From Romanomermis culicivorax (lineage: Eukaryota; Nematoda; Enoplea; Mermithida; Mermithidae): DNA of 64,000 nt. Under the pieces are notes generated by a model. That model searched no databases and was not told the origin of the DNA. It was given only the letters and a program-made list of their open reading frames with translations. Within the stretch, counting starts at the first letter, position 1. Every line of letters starts with the position of its first letter. The stretch lies in contig CAWUHX010000042.1 of NCBI GenBank assembly GCA_963922205.1, forward strand, positions 868,001 to 932,000, read 5' to 3'. This document shows, piece after piece, positions 9,717-22,700 of this stretch. The position numbers and the translations under genes were made by a program.

Positions 9717-11596
9717 GGCTACAGCTGCAGCTTGGGCGGAGTTTCTCAGCGTCCAAGCTAACTTCTGCAGCTAGACGCGATGCAGAAGATGCCTATGAGC
9801 ACATAGACATTTTTCCGTTCACATGCGTTTAGCACTGAGGCTGACTGCAGTGCCTATGCTAAGCATATGAACGTCTTTAGCTAAACTTCTTAGCTAGTCG
9901 TTTTTGCGTAACAAAATTGACGCTAATTTTTGGTGATAAGAGGTGCATGGAATGCACCAAAAATAGCCATGTGCTCGTGGAGCACGGCTGGCGGAAGTTT
10001 TTAGCTAAAGGGCCTACTGTAGCTCGCGTTCATAAAGAAATAAAAATACAACAAAACGAAACATAGAAATGCATGAAAAATATAAAAACGAACACAAGAT
10101 GCATGTGTAGAAATCAAATAAATGAAAACATGAATGAGTAATAAACAAATCATGAAGAAAAACAAAATATTGACATGATTGGAATCACGTGACATTGGGG
10201 AATTGAGCGGCACATGACAGTGCACTAAACTGTATTACAGGAAAAAACGCGGAAATCGAAATTTGACGGAGTGGAAGGTTATTTGTTAGGAAAAATGTTG
10301 GAAATGAGGAAAAATTTTTTGAACACGCTTCTCATTTAATGAGAAAAAATCGAGAGTTAAGAACGTGAAACAATTGGTGTGCTTTGGAAAGTTGAAATCT
10401 CAAAATCCGGCGCATCGCGCCGCAGCGCTGGTCATTTGCTTAGCTTTTTCTGCGCAGAGCAAATATTTTTTTAGCCATGCGAAAATTTTTTTGGACACCT
10501 CGCACCAGACGGAAATTATTGTTACAAGATTTATCGAGTTTAGTTTTAGAGCTAAGTCACAGTTAACCGCAGCCGGTTAATCGATTCCTAAAATACAGTC
10601 AACAACGATATTATCTCGGCACGAAATTCTGCAAGCATACATACTTTCAGCATTTTTGCGTTACAAGCATCTAAAAAACAGATTATAGTTTCACGTAACA
10701 GATGTCTATTTGAAAGTAGAGAAAAGCAGCGAACTCAAAGGGATGTACAATGAGTATAATTATTTGAAGCAAAAACTGCCGTCTTCGGTCACTGTCCACA
10801 TTTATTTACTTTTTGTTGGTTCCGGTCAGAACTCCGAAATGCATACTCCGAGGCATCATAAGTTCGAGGAATAGAAAGAAGTTATAGCTTTCCAAATAAT
10901 GAGACTCCGACAAGAAAAGCAAATGCAATTCAAATTAAGAACAAAGTGCGCAATGCGGTCGCTTTTTTTATCAAACTAACTGTAGGGCTCAATACTAACT
11001 TGAAAAAAGAGAATGTTGACTTATTGTGCGTTGTAATCACCTGCGGACGGACTTTGCCAAGTCTACACCGCCGAAAACAAAACAAGAGTCCCAGTGTATT
11101 CATATCGTCTTGATTTGAAAACTTTACATTGTAAGATGTGCGATAAAATCACTTTAAAATGATTGATAAAGTTGATTTGATGATAAAGCACAGAACCTTG
11201 ACACCAAAAGCATTTGTTGTGCATTTTATTGGTTACAGCAGTCAGTATGTACAAATATAGTCATTTCTGAATTATTATATATTACACGAAGATTTTAAGA
11301 AAGTTGCCGTTTTGAAGAAAACTTTCTATCTTGCTATGGATCAGCGCAATTTTGACTTCGGTAGAATCCACTTTTGGCGCCAACATTTATACCTACCTAT
11401 TTCGTTATTTGCCGTCTTCAAATGAGCCTGGAAAAAGCAAAAAAATTCATAAACGAATCTGGCCAAGCCAACATTTTCTTATTTCAAGTTGTAGTCGTAC
11501 ATAGCTGCTATAGTTAATTTGAGGAAAAAGGCGGCCACGTACTCCGGTGTCCTTTTATTCGCATGAGTATCCTCTCTCTCCCGAAGCTCCTTTAAA
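9717..11596. other. AT-rich intergenic DNA, no gene recognised
   Basis: Only short ORFs without protein-like composition are present. The GC-rich composition of the preceding region fades out between 9.7 and 10.0 kb. No RNA gene or known repeat was recognised. Confidence 0.5.
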
Positions 11597-12622
11597 AAAT
11601 AGCGAAACACAGCGAAACTCAAAATAGCGAAACAACAGCGAAACTCAAAATAGCGAGACTCAATACGGTGATTCTCAATACAGTGAAGTCTCAATACAGC
11701 GATTCTCAAAACAGCGAAGTCTCAAAACGGCGATTCTCAAAATAGCTAAGTCTCAATACAGCGATTCTCAATACAGCGAAGTCTCAATACAGCGATTCTC
11801 AAAACAGCGAAGTACCAGAATAGCGAATTTTCAAAAAAGTTATCTTCAGAATGGGAAAATAGATTGGGCGGGCAGACGTTTTGGCGTAATAGAGCTGTTT
11901 GGTCCTCCATTGCGACCTGGTGGATGCTCGTTGAATCACCAGATTTCTGACATTATGGCTCTACAGCATGTGTTTTCATGACATTACAGCCGCCTATTAC
12001 TCTGTTTTGTTTATTATTAACATATCTGAATGCATGTTTTTTGTTTATTTTTTCTCTGATTGACTTTTTCCCTTTATATTCTTCTTATTTTGAGCCACTT
12101 TTTTTGTATAATTTCTGCATGCCGTGTACTTTTGTTATATTTTTTACCATCTTTCTATTACATTATTTTTGTTCTGGTTTCTTAATTGTTTTTTGTTCTG
12201 CCTTTACTGCTTAATTATTTTATTCATCAAGCTAACAACTTTAATCGGGAATCCTTATAATTTTTTGTTTTTGGTTTCCTTCAAACGTTTTCCAACAATG
12301 TTTTTCTGACAGATATTTTTTGTGATTTTGGAATTACCGCAACTGCAGAACCAAAGCATGTAAAACTTAGATGGCCAAATTCAACTAAAAATAGCAAGAA
12401 CGATTTCAATATGCCTAATTTGCATATTTGTTATAAAATGTGTGCGCTCATTCTAACGCATAAAACTGTTTACTAGTCGCTGTATTGAGAATCGCTGTTG
12501 TGAGACTTCGCTGTTTTGAGAAACGCTGTATTGACACTTCGCCGTGGGTGCTTCGAGACTTCGCTGTCTCGAGAAACGCTGTTTAGAAACATATTGAGTC
12601 TTGCCTTGAGTTTCGCTGTGCT
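11597..12622. mobile_element. Foldback-like element with minisatellite terminal inverted repeats
   Basis: The left arm (11597-11828) is a tandem array of ~15-16-base units such as TCAATACAGCGATTC and TCAAAACAGCGAAGT. The right arm (12474-12622) carries the reverse complement (GAATCGCTGTTGTGAGA and similar units). They flank about 650 bases of AT-rich DNA without a credible gene; the hydrophobic ORFs at 11978-12309 are T-rich translation noise. Inverted terminal arms built from short tandem repeats are the hallmark of foldback elements. No target-site duplication was determined. Confidence 0.55.
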
Positions 12623-12918
12623 GGGGACACGCCGTCACGCACACTAGACTATTAAATTTACTAGAATTCGATTAATAAACTATATAAAAAAATAAATTGT
12701 TATCGTGAACAACGATCAAGGACTGCCCGTTTTGCATGGAAAATGATACGGGAACGGGTGACCGTGGAACCTGAAAAACAAACGAGTTATACACGAGTTA
12801 TACATATACAAATTTTCGAGTGCATGGGGCGAGGCTCCAAAAATCTAGAAACAATTTTATAACATTGAGCGTGGTAATGATGGTCCCAAGGGACACAAAC
12901 TTCATGTTGCTATTGTGC

Positions 12919-15900
12919 TCACATGATATTAACCGTGCAAGGCCCAGAAGACTGAGGCATGGGAAAGTCGCGAATCGGCGGCGCAGCTGCTGGAGCAGGA
13001 GCATGATATACCATTGGCGTGGGCTTGGGCAGCGGCGCAGCTGGAACAGGAGCATGGTACGTCAAAGGTGCAACGGGTGCTGGATGGGGCGGCGCTGCTG
13101 CTGGAACATGAGTATGATATACTATTGGCGCAGGCTTGGGCAGCGATGCAGCTGGAGCAGGAGCATGGTACGTCAAAGGTGCATTGGCTGCCGGCTGAGG
13201 CGGCGCTGCTACGGATCGAAGTGTCGGAGTCGCGACGACTTTCGGCGGCACTCTGTAGGTCATAACTGGCACATCTTGGGGCGGGGGTAGGGGCGTCGTC
13301 ACTGCTTTACGTCTGCTGTATGTCACAACCGGCACATCAGCTGGCTTGGGTTTCAGAACCGGCGGCCTGTAGACTGCGGCCGGCTTTGAAGGGGACGCCA
13401 CTGGCTTAGGAGAAGCAGGTTTCGACTTGGGTCTGTAGACTGCAGGAGCCGCTGGTCTGGGTCGATTCGCCGGTGCAGGCTTCCTATACGTCAAAGGCTT
13501 CATGGCAGGTTGAGCAACCGGTTTCGACTTTATGTTAGCTCTGTAAACCGGCGCAGGCCTCGGTCGGTCCGCAGCTGGTCTCTTATAGACCATCGCAGAG
13601 GCCGCGGGACTGAAGACAGGCTTAGGTTTCCACGTGACGTGAACGAGTCTGCCATAGGTTAGTGGCACTTGCACATCGGCGATAGGCCTCCTCGTCGTTA
13701 CAGGCCTACGAGTTGTTACGATTTTTCGACGATAGATTACCGGTGGTGCAGCAGCAGGCTTGGGCTTGAGGCGCCTAACAATTGGGCGTCCATAAGTCAC
13801 AGGAGCCGATGGTCTGGGCGCAGCAGTCACAGCTTTCTCCCGTTGACGTTTCTTTTCGCGGCAGATTTCGCAAGGGGATATGGTGGGCACGTCAGCGACC
13901 GCAGCTCTCTTAGTGACAGGAAGCAACCTGCATCATTCAAAAAGCATGGTATCATTGGTTATTCATGAAGTGCCTGTAAATTGATCAGAAACTAAAACTG
14001 TCGTCTTACAACACTTGTAGTATTTTTCGCTCTAATTGCTAAGGAGAGTATCAAAATTAGATCATTTCTGTTGGCATATGCAGTTTAGCAGAAAATCGAT
14101 GGAGATTGAGTCTACAAGCATAAAAAACAGATTCATTTGTACGTAAATTTACGTTGAAACTGGCCGATTGTATGTCAAAGGAGGAGCATATCGCAACGGA
14201 GGAGCAGCGGCCGGCTTCGTTGCATGGTGCAGGCGATGAACAGCTGGAGGAGCGGCAGGTGCTATGGCTGGCGATGGGTGGTAAGTCTGAAAAAGCGGTT
14301 TGTTTTTTTAACGTACGTCAACAGAAGGCAATCTAAACGTTCACGCGCATGTTGGGAATATGCAGGACGCTAACACACTAAAAACTCGTTGCCGATTTGT
14401 ACATCATACAGTCATTTTTGAAAGACGACTTACGGTACACGTTTTACACTGTTTTGCGTTCAGGCTTAGATGAAAAATAGACTACAGTGTAGCACAAAGG
14501 CGATATGGTAGCGAGTGAGTAGTGTCAGACAAGTGATGCAGATTCTACCCGGTTCAACAACTACAACTTGTTTAAAGTACTTGTAATTACATAAATTGCA
14601 CAGACATTAGGTGACTTGAAAATCCTATACATGAAGCCGTTAGTGTCAGTTGAGTGTTGTCAAGTTCCACCTGACGTACGGCTTGGCAGAAAATGCTGAA
14701 AGTTGGTACTTGCTTTCCAGATTCATTATTCGGAAGCATTTTATGAAGACTAAATAAAATAGCGCCGTCCTCAAGGTAATCAAGCACGCTCACAAATTTC
14801 CAGTTATGTGATATACGGTTCAGCAAGGAATGTCAAAAATGTGAAATATCACATGCTCGCCGCTTTTATTTCACCACCAAGAAAGAATGCTAATGAGGAC
14901 ATATTTTAATGATATATGGCAGCGAATATCGGCGCATTTTCAGGTGTCTGTTGTCAGTCGTACAAAATGCAATGACGACCATAGCACAGCATGAATCTTC
15001 TCGTATCAACAAAAAAAAGGCTTATTCTTCAGTGAACGGTGATATGAGGAAGCTCAGAAGACAGATCCAAATCAAAGGACTGCAAATGAAACGAAAATTG
15101 AAGCAGTCTATAACGACAGTAAATGCGCCTATATTCCACCGGCAAGTGAGAATTACATTCAATTGAGAACGTTTAGTTTTACTTTATTTTCAACCTTTGC
15201 TGAGATTTAGGTATGCATCTCGATGATAAGCTTGCTACATCACAATATTGCAGTTCTCAGAAGGATCTTTCGACTTGGAATTCATTCTTGGTTGCCGAGG
15301 TTAAGATTTATGAAGATGAATATAAATGGGATCCACTGGGGAGAACGACTAAACATTACTCGATGCATTGAGCTGTCGAATGCAGCACAAAATGTCGGCA
15401 ATTCTCGTCAGGAACCAGTTGAAAAACTAAGTGCATGACAAACAAAAAGAATCAACAACAGCGGGCAAGAAACGAAAGTCAATTTTTTCCCAAAAAACTC
15501 CTAAAAATGAAGCAATGAAGTGCCTATTTCATATTCTCGTGATTTTGTCCCCTAAACCACACATCGTATAGAGCAGTGAATTAGTGCTCGGCTAACCTTA
15601 AAAGGTCTTGCGTGAAAAACCAGCAGTAAAATCTTGCTAGCGATTTTAGAGTCGATGCTTACTTTTGTCATTTCAGTTTTTTCATTGCTCCACGTGTTGA
15701 GTGCCGATACGGTATCTCTCAGCTTACTATAAGAGCCAGTCATCTTACCATCGCAGGAACGGGCAAGGCGAAGTTCATCGGCGGTGGCTGTTCGACAACT
15801 TCTTCGACGATCGTCGTCGGACAAGGAATGCCGGTCAAACCGCCGCATCGGGGTCCATGGCGTCGACCGTGGTGCCCATGCCCTCCGTGACGCCCACGGT

Positions 15901-16028
15901 GACCATTGACGACGAGCCGATTCTAAAAACGTAATGATGCAGGCGATCATAAAAAATATATCCGTAACAATGACGTTCTCTCTCACAAGAAATAAGACGC
16001 CGAAGCAAAACGAATATAAAAATTTCAT
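12919..16028 (-). CDS. Secreted Pro/Tyr-rich repeat protein (4 exons)
   Basis: I assembled four minus-strand exons: 16028-15987, 15922-15749, 14286-14153 and 13927-12919. All junctions are GT-AG and phases agree (0, 0, 2), giving about 452 residues. Exon 1 begins MKFLYSFCFGVLFL, a signal peptide. Exon 2 has a Gly/His/Arg segment (GRHGGHGHHGRRHG). Exons 3-4 are about 16 copies of a degenerate motif of the form (V/L/M)(T/V)Y-(H/R/G)-x-P set in Ala/Pro/Lys-rich spacers (for example APLTYHAPVPAAPLPKP), with one Cys pair (CEICREKKR). The repeated Tyr-Pro pattern suggests an extracellular structural protein of cuticle, eggshell or matrix cross-linked through Tyr; this is inference. The open plus-strand frames here are shadows. 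Confidence 0.7.
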
Positions 16029-16841
16029 GTCGAACGGCGCATAAGTGACCAAAATAGAAAGAAAATGCCCGGCTACTACTCGCACCACAATTAATATATT
16101 GGTAGGTATTTACATAACTTTTTGTGAACAGACTTTCCGTGGAACAAAAATTTGCATGTTTTGATGTTTCTACGACATACAAGAAAATTTGTTGCCCTTT
16201 TTTCAGTCTATATCTTCCGAAAAGTTGATATACAAAATTAGGCAGCTTCAAAAGCATGTGCTATACTCCTTTTTCCCTAGCTGCGAAAATAATTAAAATA
16301 GAAGCCGCGGAAATGAAGCAATAAAAAATGCAAAAGTGTTCACTCACATTGATAGAAGTTCAGTCTGAAAGATTGCTGCCGATTGAAACCTTCATCCTGT
16401 CGGTCATGAAAAATTCGATGGATGATCTGCTTACAATGACACTGCTGTTACAAAGACAGTGGATTGTACTTATCTACTTCCACGAATGGAATTTTTGCAA
16501 AAAAATTAGGTTGATTTAATGTCAGCAAAATGGATGAAAAACTCAACGGCTAAGACAAGCTTGAAGAAATTTCTTTTAGGCTTTTACAGCTTCATTAGTT
16601 TTACCACCAAATTCCCATTTTATTTTTACTTCTCTTGAGCATATTCATTTTTTCGTTTTGATTTCTTTTTTTAGTTAGATTTTCTCCGGTATTTTCTGAT
16701 TGTCTTTCGATTTTTATCTTTTTATTTTTCTTATTTTTTCCAACATAAATTTATCCAATTTTTGGTTTTCTTTCAATTATACTTTTTCAGCGTAAGTCTG
16801 CATTTGTATGTTTTCTACTTTTCAGAATAACTTGCGTATTT
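16029..16841. other. Intergenic, AT-rich, nothing recognised
   Basis: Between the start of the Pro/Tyr-rich gene and the last exon of the antistasin-like gene there are only short ORFs and T-rich tracts. The promoter of the former should lie just right of 16028. Confidence 0.4.
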
Positions 16842-17699
16842 TTATACAATACGAGGAAAAAGCGGTAATCGGGGATAATTAATGAAAGAAGTTTGATTCA
16901 AAAAAGAATATGGCGGTAACAAGTTCGACGATGGACGTAGAAGTGTGGCCGTGCTTTTGTAATGGCACAAATAATGCTGGCATTTCAGGGCCTCTCTACT
17001 GCAATCTGCTACGCCGTTGCACGGTTCTCTCGTCGAATGTTCTGGAAAAGGGCAGAAACATATCTTGAGTTTCTAAATCCTTTTTTTTAAAAAAATGTGC
17101 GTTGTAAAAAATCGAGAGTCAATGCGCTAATGCCCACTATAATCATGAATGTTTTCGTCGGAATATTCTATAATCGTTTCGCAAAAATTATTGCGATTGA
17201 ATTTGTTACAGCATATTAATTTTTCCACAAACTTGAGTTTGGGATAATTTTCAAGTATTAGACAGACAGTTTACCTGCATTACAATAGCAAATTGGACAA
17301 TTGTTCGCATCGTATACGAAGGTTGAGCATGAAAACTCGCATGCAGCAGGCAAGCAGCCATCTAAAAGAGTATTAATACTCAACAAAATTGAAAAAACTG
17401 ATTCAGAAGTCACAAAATCAAGAAAAGAGAATGCGGTGAGATTAATCAACGCGTTTAGACGTACTATATAAAAAATGTTCGTTTTTGTAGTTACTTATAA
17501 TTTGAAACTGCCTTGTTAGATCACCACAATAAGCGTATGCTCATTAATTAAGGATCACTGCATTCTACATTCACAAGGCGTTCACCTCTGGCAATGACTG
17601 CCTTGTAAAGACGCGGGAAACATTTTTGCTCATTGAAGCAGGTCTTGCAAGATCGTCCACCATCAAATAAAATAGCAACACTTGCGGCTTTGATGTTAC
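16842..17699 (-). CDS. Antistasin-like domain protein, 3' exons only
   Basis: Three minus-strand exons fit together in phase 1: 17699-17586, 17361-17275 and 17041-16842, ending in TAA. The second encodes DGCLPAACEFSCSTFVYDAN followed by NCPICYC. The pattern C-x4-C-x3-C ... Y-x-aNNCPiCyC matches the antistasin-type inhibitor/ECM domain. The flanking exons are also Cys-bearing (CKTCFNEQKCFPRLYKA and EPCNGVADCSREALKCQHY). The last ~30 residues are Pro/hydrophobic (SNLLPPYSFLNQTSF). It is probably a secreted protease inhibitor or matrix protein. The first exon shown begins with an acceptor (TTTGTAG) in phase 1, so an upstream signal-peptide exon is missing; I could not find it between 17.7 and 19.6 kb. 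Confidence 0.55.
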
Positions 17700-18793
17700 C
17701 TACAAATGTTTTTTAAATTTTAATAGTGATGAACTCCTTCGAAGAAAAGAATACCAGTCTCGGAAAAAAGTAGAAAAATTCCCAAGAAATGGGATAAAGG
17801 CCCGGCTAACATAATATTTGTGAATAGGTTTTCTGAAGAAAGATTCGACTTTCCTTCAGAGCAAAATTTTTCTTGTTGTGTATTTATTCAGGTGGTATAT
17901 TCATAGATTTTTCTGAATGTCCTGTTTGTGTTAGTTATTTTTGATTTTTGACTTTGTTTTCAAAAGCAAAACGTTCTCGAATTAAATAAAAAGCATAATT
18001 CTAATAATTAAACATTGTTCAAATTTTTTGATGGTTTTTCTTCACATCACACAATTTTAAAGTGTGATTCTGTAGAAGATCGGTCATTTGCGTACCGAGC
18101 CTGATTATTTACATTCCGTGATAAATTGGAATGCAGGAAATGATGAGAATATGAGGAATCACTATAACGACGATTATAGAGTAGTTTCTCATGAGAAATG
18201 CTACCATATGACGTATCGAATGGAAGCACCCCTTCATCTACTGATCATTAACCCTTTTACAGTATAACATCAAGTAATCATGACAGAAGTGGCATGATAA
18301 CTTCAAAAATTCTTCTTATTCATGATCCTCACGTGACGTGCTGCCCATTGTTGTTAGAACGATCATTATACTTTCTGGGAATTAGGGTCCCTATTCTGTA
18401 CAGAAAACTTGCTGAATTCCTGTAAGATTCGGCTTTTGTAATCGATGAACTTCACTGAGGTGCATAAATTGACACTTTGGAAAGTAAGCGTTTCTTAGTC
18501 ATCCTTGATCAAATGCCACTTGAATTATGGTGAGTACAGCAGAATTTATTGTAGTTTAGACTTGTGATTTTCACAAAAATGTCTTTATAAAGATTCCCCA
18601 CGTTTTTTTCAAATTCTCAAAATGGTTTTTTTCGAATTAATCCGGAAATTTATATGTGCCGCTATCACTTAAAAAATAACATTTCCATTGTTGAAATTTC
18701 TCATAAAAAGTAATTTCTGTGCTTCAAATAAGTCGGATGGCAAATTTGCATAAAATTTGCCTAGACTGGGACCAAAATTCCGGAAAAAAGACT
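17700..18793. other. Probable 5' intron/upstream region of the antistasin-like gene
   Basis: No exon could be assigned. A minus-strand ORF at 18229-18047 has a mixed composition and an adjacent frame reads hydrophobic, but neither gives a splice in the phase the antistasin-like gene needs. Confidence 0.3.
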
Positions 18794-18972
18794 CGGGCCG
18801 GTTTCGTCAAAGAGACATAAGCTCCAGCTGAGCTGTAGCTTAACCTGTTACTCCACTCTATATGTTTTACCATTGCCGTTAAGGTGCAGCTAACGGCAGT
18901 GTTAAAACATACAGAGTTAAGCTACAGCTCAAGCTGCAGCTCAGCTGGAGCTCAAGTTTCTGATGAAACCGA
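18794..18972. mobile_element. Hairpin MITE copy 1
   Basis: The sequence folds on itself: the left half GGCCGGTTTCGTCAAAGAGA...CTCCAGCTGAGCTGTAGCTTAA is nearly the reverse complement of the right half, which ends ...GCTGGAGCTCAAGTTTCTGATGAAACCGAC. The centre holds GCCGTTAAGGTGCAGCTAACGGC. Related copies lie at 20071-20365 and 63388-63556. It is non-coding. Confidence 0.65.
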
Positions 18973-19705
18973 CTACCGCTCTACGTTTGCTGACGGCCAT
19001 TAAAGTTTCTAAGATAGTTTATTGCAAACAGTACTGGCGTGATCAGCAGTGGGCCAAGTACCTTTGAAGCATATCTGAAGTCAACAAGACAATAAATTAC
19101 AATAGCCAAAAACACTTTTCGTTTTTTAACAGGTGTTTTAGGCCTCGTGATTCTTGCTAACGTCAGCCCCGTATTTCATAGACACATGTATGCTTTAGTC
19201 GACACATCGATCATGGAGTCTTACTTGCTCATCTTTTGCTTGCTTTCAGCATTATCTATGCCCAACTCATTAATATGCATCATCGAAATGTGTTTGTACC
19301 ATTTCTTCATCGGAAAACTTTTTCCTGGCGTTCTTCCAATTTTTAGATCGTGTGAAAAACAGGTTCACTATTCTTTATGTGCAAATTATACGACGAAATA
19401 GCAGAAAAAAGCATCGTCAATCAATTTTTCCATTCTTTTCATTCCTGGATTTTAAGCTCAAAGTGGGACAGTTGTGTTTCAGTCCGGCAAAATAAAGGCT
19501 AGAGGAAGCTTCAAAAATTACCTAGAAACCGAAGGCACCTTAATCTTGCATGCGTATTTTTCCTAGAAACTTAATTTGCATAAAGATCCCATTTTTTCGA
19601 ATAACGCTCCGCCTTGGATATTACTTTATTTTTTCTAACCTGACGATAAATTTTCGAATTTTAGATCGTTTTGTTTTGTTGAAAAAAATTTATTTTTGCA
19701 TAACT
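18973..19705. other. Upstream region of the arrestin-domain gene
   Basis: A plus-strand ORF near 19212 begins like a signal peptide (MESYLLIFCLLSALSM) but has no supporting domain or splice context. The stretch probably contains the promoter and 5' UTR of the arrestin-domain gene. Confidence 0.3.
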
Positions 19706-22700
19706 ATGGCCGGCCAAGAAGAAAAGGTGCAGCGGTCCATGGAAAAAGCTGTTATTGACAGCATCGAGAACGACAATGACGCCAAAATAGTCAATAATCC
19801 GATGTTGGAAATACGATTGGATCAAAAAGATGTGAGATGCGGGTCCAAAGTTATCGGATCTTTGATACTTTTACCCAAAAAATTGTCGTTAGAAGAATTA
19901 ACATTGAAAATTCGTGGTACGTCATCGGTGAGTTTCACAGTATGCGTTTCTTTTTTTAAACAAGAAATTTTTACAAAACGAAGAGACCATTTCGCGATGT
20001 GATCATGAAGATTGCGATTTCCGTTTACTTGCAATAGATAACATCAGAAAATGTTTTTCTCCCCGAAGGTGCAGGGGCCGGTTTCATCAAAGAGACATAG
20101 CTCCAGCTGAGCTGCAGCTTAACTCTATATGTTATACTATTGCCGTTAAGGTGCAGGTCAGCTGCAGCTTAACGCATTTATACTTCACGGCGCGGCCACG
20201 GTCACGGCGGCCGTGACCAATTGAATTTCAGCGCACGTGACGTGCAACCAATCATATTCAACTTCAGCTTTACGTGGCGCAGTCTGATTCGTCACGGCTG
20301 CCATGACTGGCCGTGCCGTGAAATAAAAATGGGGCTTAAGTCTTTTTAATGAAGCCGGCCCCTGCTCTTTTGAAATTTTGAAATGCTCGTAGCGCTTAGA
20401 TGATGGACAAATTTACATCCTCGTTACATGAAAGGCTTATGTTTATAAATGGGACGCATGCATACTAATATTTAAATTCAGGTGCTCATATTTAATTGAC
20501 AAATTCCAGTTCAACTTTTGAATCAAATTTTTCATGGTTAGCAAACGTGTTGCTGAAAAAACCACACTGGAATAAATGACTGCTTGTCAAAGGTATCAAC
20601 AAGACGATGATTCTAATCATTTAACATCTGTCTATCTTGCAAATTTATTTTTCACGGATGTCTGGACACCCTTACTGACTACTATACCGAAGGATTTTTA
20701 TATCTAATATACAGCATGTCGAATGCCTAAACTCACGTGACCAGCGCATCAGAAAAATAATGCTTGGTGAGGGACTCGAACCCTCATACTTCTGCATACA
20801 AGGTAGACGCGATACCAACTTCGCTAACCGAGCCACGTGGATAGTTCGGAAATTGTGGTTGTAGTGATGGTGGTGAGTGCGGAGCATGCCGCGTAATGAA
20901 CAGCCGGACGCGCCACTGCAACAAGCACAATTTTTGAAGTATATCATAACTTGTTGGAAAAAATGTAGTTTGTCAATTCACATTACAGGGATAAAATATC
21001 AGGTCATATTCAACTTGTATCCAATACCAAATTTACTACTGTCAGCCATTGTTGACACTCAAGAAAATTTGACTGTTCAAGAAATCAAAAATGGTAAGGT
21101 TGGATTTGAAAAGTGTAAAATGACTAATAATAGTTTGTCTTTTATAAAATGCATGCAAAATCGAAAAAAGGCAGAAACTGACACTGTCGTCGAAATCGTT
21201 TGCACAAAGTGTACCGCAGAATTTTTCTCAAAAAATTGCCGAAGCTTGATTGAGTGTGCTTACAAACCTTTCAGTTCTATATTTGATGTATGGTTTTGGT
21301 AGAAAATCGCAAAAATGTGAAATACTAATTGCTTTCCACTGTTATTATTTACGAGCATTTCAAGAAAAGCAGATGATAGAATTTCATAGCACGCTCGAGT
21401 CTGTATAATTTTTCTAATTCCTTTTCTATCTTTTGTTTAGATTAGCTTGGAAACGGACAGCGGCAAAAAGTATTCGTCTAACGAAACTCATCTATACGAG
21501 AAGATAATCCTCTACAGTAAAAAACGAGGCGGCCACTACCAAAATCAAGAGTTGTTTGCGTCTGATTCGACGCCACTGCCGCTTTTTCAAGGCCAAGAAA
21601 CGACTTTCCCGTTCGAATTTTCCATGCCCGTCGATTGTCCGCCCACCTACCACGGCCGTTACGTGCAAATTATCTATGAACTACAAGCTTTGGCCAAGTT
21701 TTCGGACATTTTGCATCGAAAACAGACGGCTCGAACGGCTTTTATCGTCTCGGCGGCGAAAATTTTTGACGCTAATAATGGCGAAAACGTCGCAGTATAT
21801 TTACGTTTAAACACTCAACTGTCTGGAATGCCGGCTCACATTTTTTGAATTCTAAAAATCGAGCTGCAATTTTCACAAGATTTATAAGGAATTCAAGATT
21901 TCATCTCTATATTAAGAAACGACCGTCATTTTCAAAAGACTTTAATGTCAATGAATTTAGGAACGTTCGCAGAATTGATTAAATATGCCTGAAAGTATTT
22001 GGAACTTATTAAGTCGTATTTTATTGAGCTTGAGCAATTTTGAAAATTAACTTTGAACTAAATTCACAAGAATTACATTTGAAAAAATCAGACTGGAGCA
22101 TTGGATGGAAACTCAGGTTTGGGTTTTTATAAATAAGATGATGAATTTTTTCTAAGACAGTAATAATCCAATCTTTGAATCGAAAAATAATTTTTAATAA
22201 GTGGCTCCGAAAATATATGCAATTTTAGAAAGATGTCCTATGTAGATCAGTGTAGATAAAAGAGCAGCGTAGGAAGCCTGCTGTTTTCGTTCGTAGGTTG
22301 CCGGCGTCAAAAACATTTCGGGACTAAACATTTCGGGACTAGGTAGAAGTGAAACCAACCAGTCCTGTTTTTCAACGATGTCCGTTGTTGATCAATTTAG
22401 AGAGTAACCTATAACACCATCAGATCAGAGTTAAAAAATTTAATTTTCATTATGCGTGTTAGCTGTACCAGAGTGTACAGGATAAAACAATAAAAACAAA
22501 AAAAACGATACATACAAAGGACGAGTAATACACAAGGAAACTGAAAAACGGAAAGCTCTTAGGTCGGCAAAGAAAAAGAGTTAAAAAACTTAGTTGAAAG
22601 GGTAAAAAATGCAAAACATAGAAAAAGTATAAAAAAGCTGCAAAAGAAAAAATTGAAAACTTGAAAGAAATATTAAAAGAAAAAGCAAAAGCAAAAGCTA

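Noticed and set aside
11978-12309. Hydrophobic ORFs in the centre of the foldback element
   Set aside because: T-rich DNA gives Phe/Leu/Ile translations by default; there is no domain or splice support.
19147-19401. Plus-strand ORF with signal-peptide-like start at 19212
   Set aside because: No domain, no Cys pattern, no splice partner; it lies in the presumed promoter of the arrestin-domain gene.
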